Assembly: GCA_028678715.1 (NCBI GenBank)
Contig: JAJRCY010000068.1
Span: 1-5,642 of the forward strand
Origin: Methanomicrobiales archaeon
GTDB lineage: Archaea; Halobacteriota; Methanomicrobia; Methanomicrobiales; JACTUA01
Reading direction: 5' to 3'
Length of the DNA stretch: 5,642 bases
The translations under genes and the position numbers were made by a program. Below, piece after piece: positions 5,641 through 5,642 of the stretch (position 1 is its first letter; each line of letters begins with the position of its first letter). The notes below the pieces were generated by a model that worked only from the letters and a program-made list of their open reading frames with translations, was not told the origin of the DNA and did no database searches.

Positions 5641-5642
5641 CA

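Noticed and set aside
5508..5642. Open frame starting at an ATG that overlaps the surface-protein stop (ATGA) and running to the window edge
   Set aside because: The 45 codons have no stop, and the overlap suggests coupling, but there is no Shine-Dalgarno, the residues resemble no protein, and the frame crosses a T-run and an AT-rich inverted repeat typical of intergenic DNA. The next bases to the right would settle it.

Overview
The window looks like chromosomal DNA from a euryarchaeal methanogen, most likely of the order Methanomicrobiales. Coding regions are GC-rich and rich in GGC/CTC/ATC-type codons. They are separated by sharply AT-rich promoter islands carrying archaeal TATA boxes (TTTAWATA). 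The cytosolic REC-PAS-PAS sensor kinase with a 'TRHDILNQL' H-box, and the large secreted protein built of IPT, SdrD B-like, LamG and prealbumin-like modules, are types I associate with these archaea. The taxonomic call is inference; no rRNA or other marker is present.

Left part (1-2154, minus strand). A hybrid response-regulator/histidine kinase of 605 aa is followed 25 bp downstream by the first 103 codons of a DedA-family membrane protein that runs off the left edge. The two probably form an operon, although a TATA-like element at the end of the kinase gene could give dedA its own, possibly leaderless, transcript. The kinase has a complete transmitter core (H389, N-box, G1, G2). Its N-terminal receiver has Glu at the phospho-acceptor position (E53) and Ser in place of the second acidic-pocket residue. 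Its mRNA leader contains a 32-codon Arg-rich frame whose TGA overlaps the kinase GTG start.

Middle (2155-2847). This 693-bp intergenic region has two AT-rich promoter islands, about 2286-2390 and 2640-2812, flanking a GC-rich segment of about 250 bp with no convincing gene. The left island reads leftward into the kinase leader. The right island reads rightward into the secreted-protein gene and contains two tandem TATA boxes and a perfect palindrome just downstream of the proximal one.

Right part (2848-5511, plus strand). An 887-aa exported multidomain protein has a signal peptide, an IPT/TIG domain, a region that is probably a beta-propeller, an SdrD B-like calcium-binding domain and a prealbumin/SpaA-like domain. 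A complete LamG (concanavalin-like) module is inserted inside the prealbumin-like domain. No C-terminal membrane anchor or sorting signal is visible. The tail (5512-5642) has a short T-run and a perfect 8-bp inverted repeat followed by TTTT.

The kinase and the surface protein are divergently transcribed and share the intergenic region, but nothing in the sequence shows that one regulates the other. I see no mobile element, CRISPR array, tRNA or rRNA, and no sign of a wholly new system. The best leads are the altered receiver, the overlapping leader frame and the nested LamG module.
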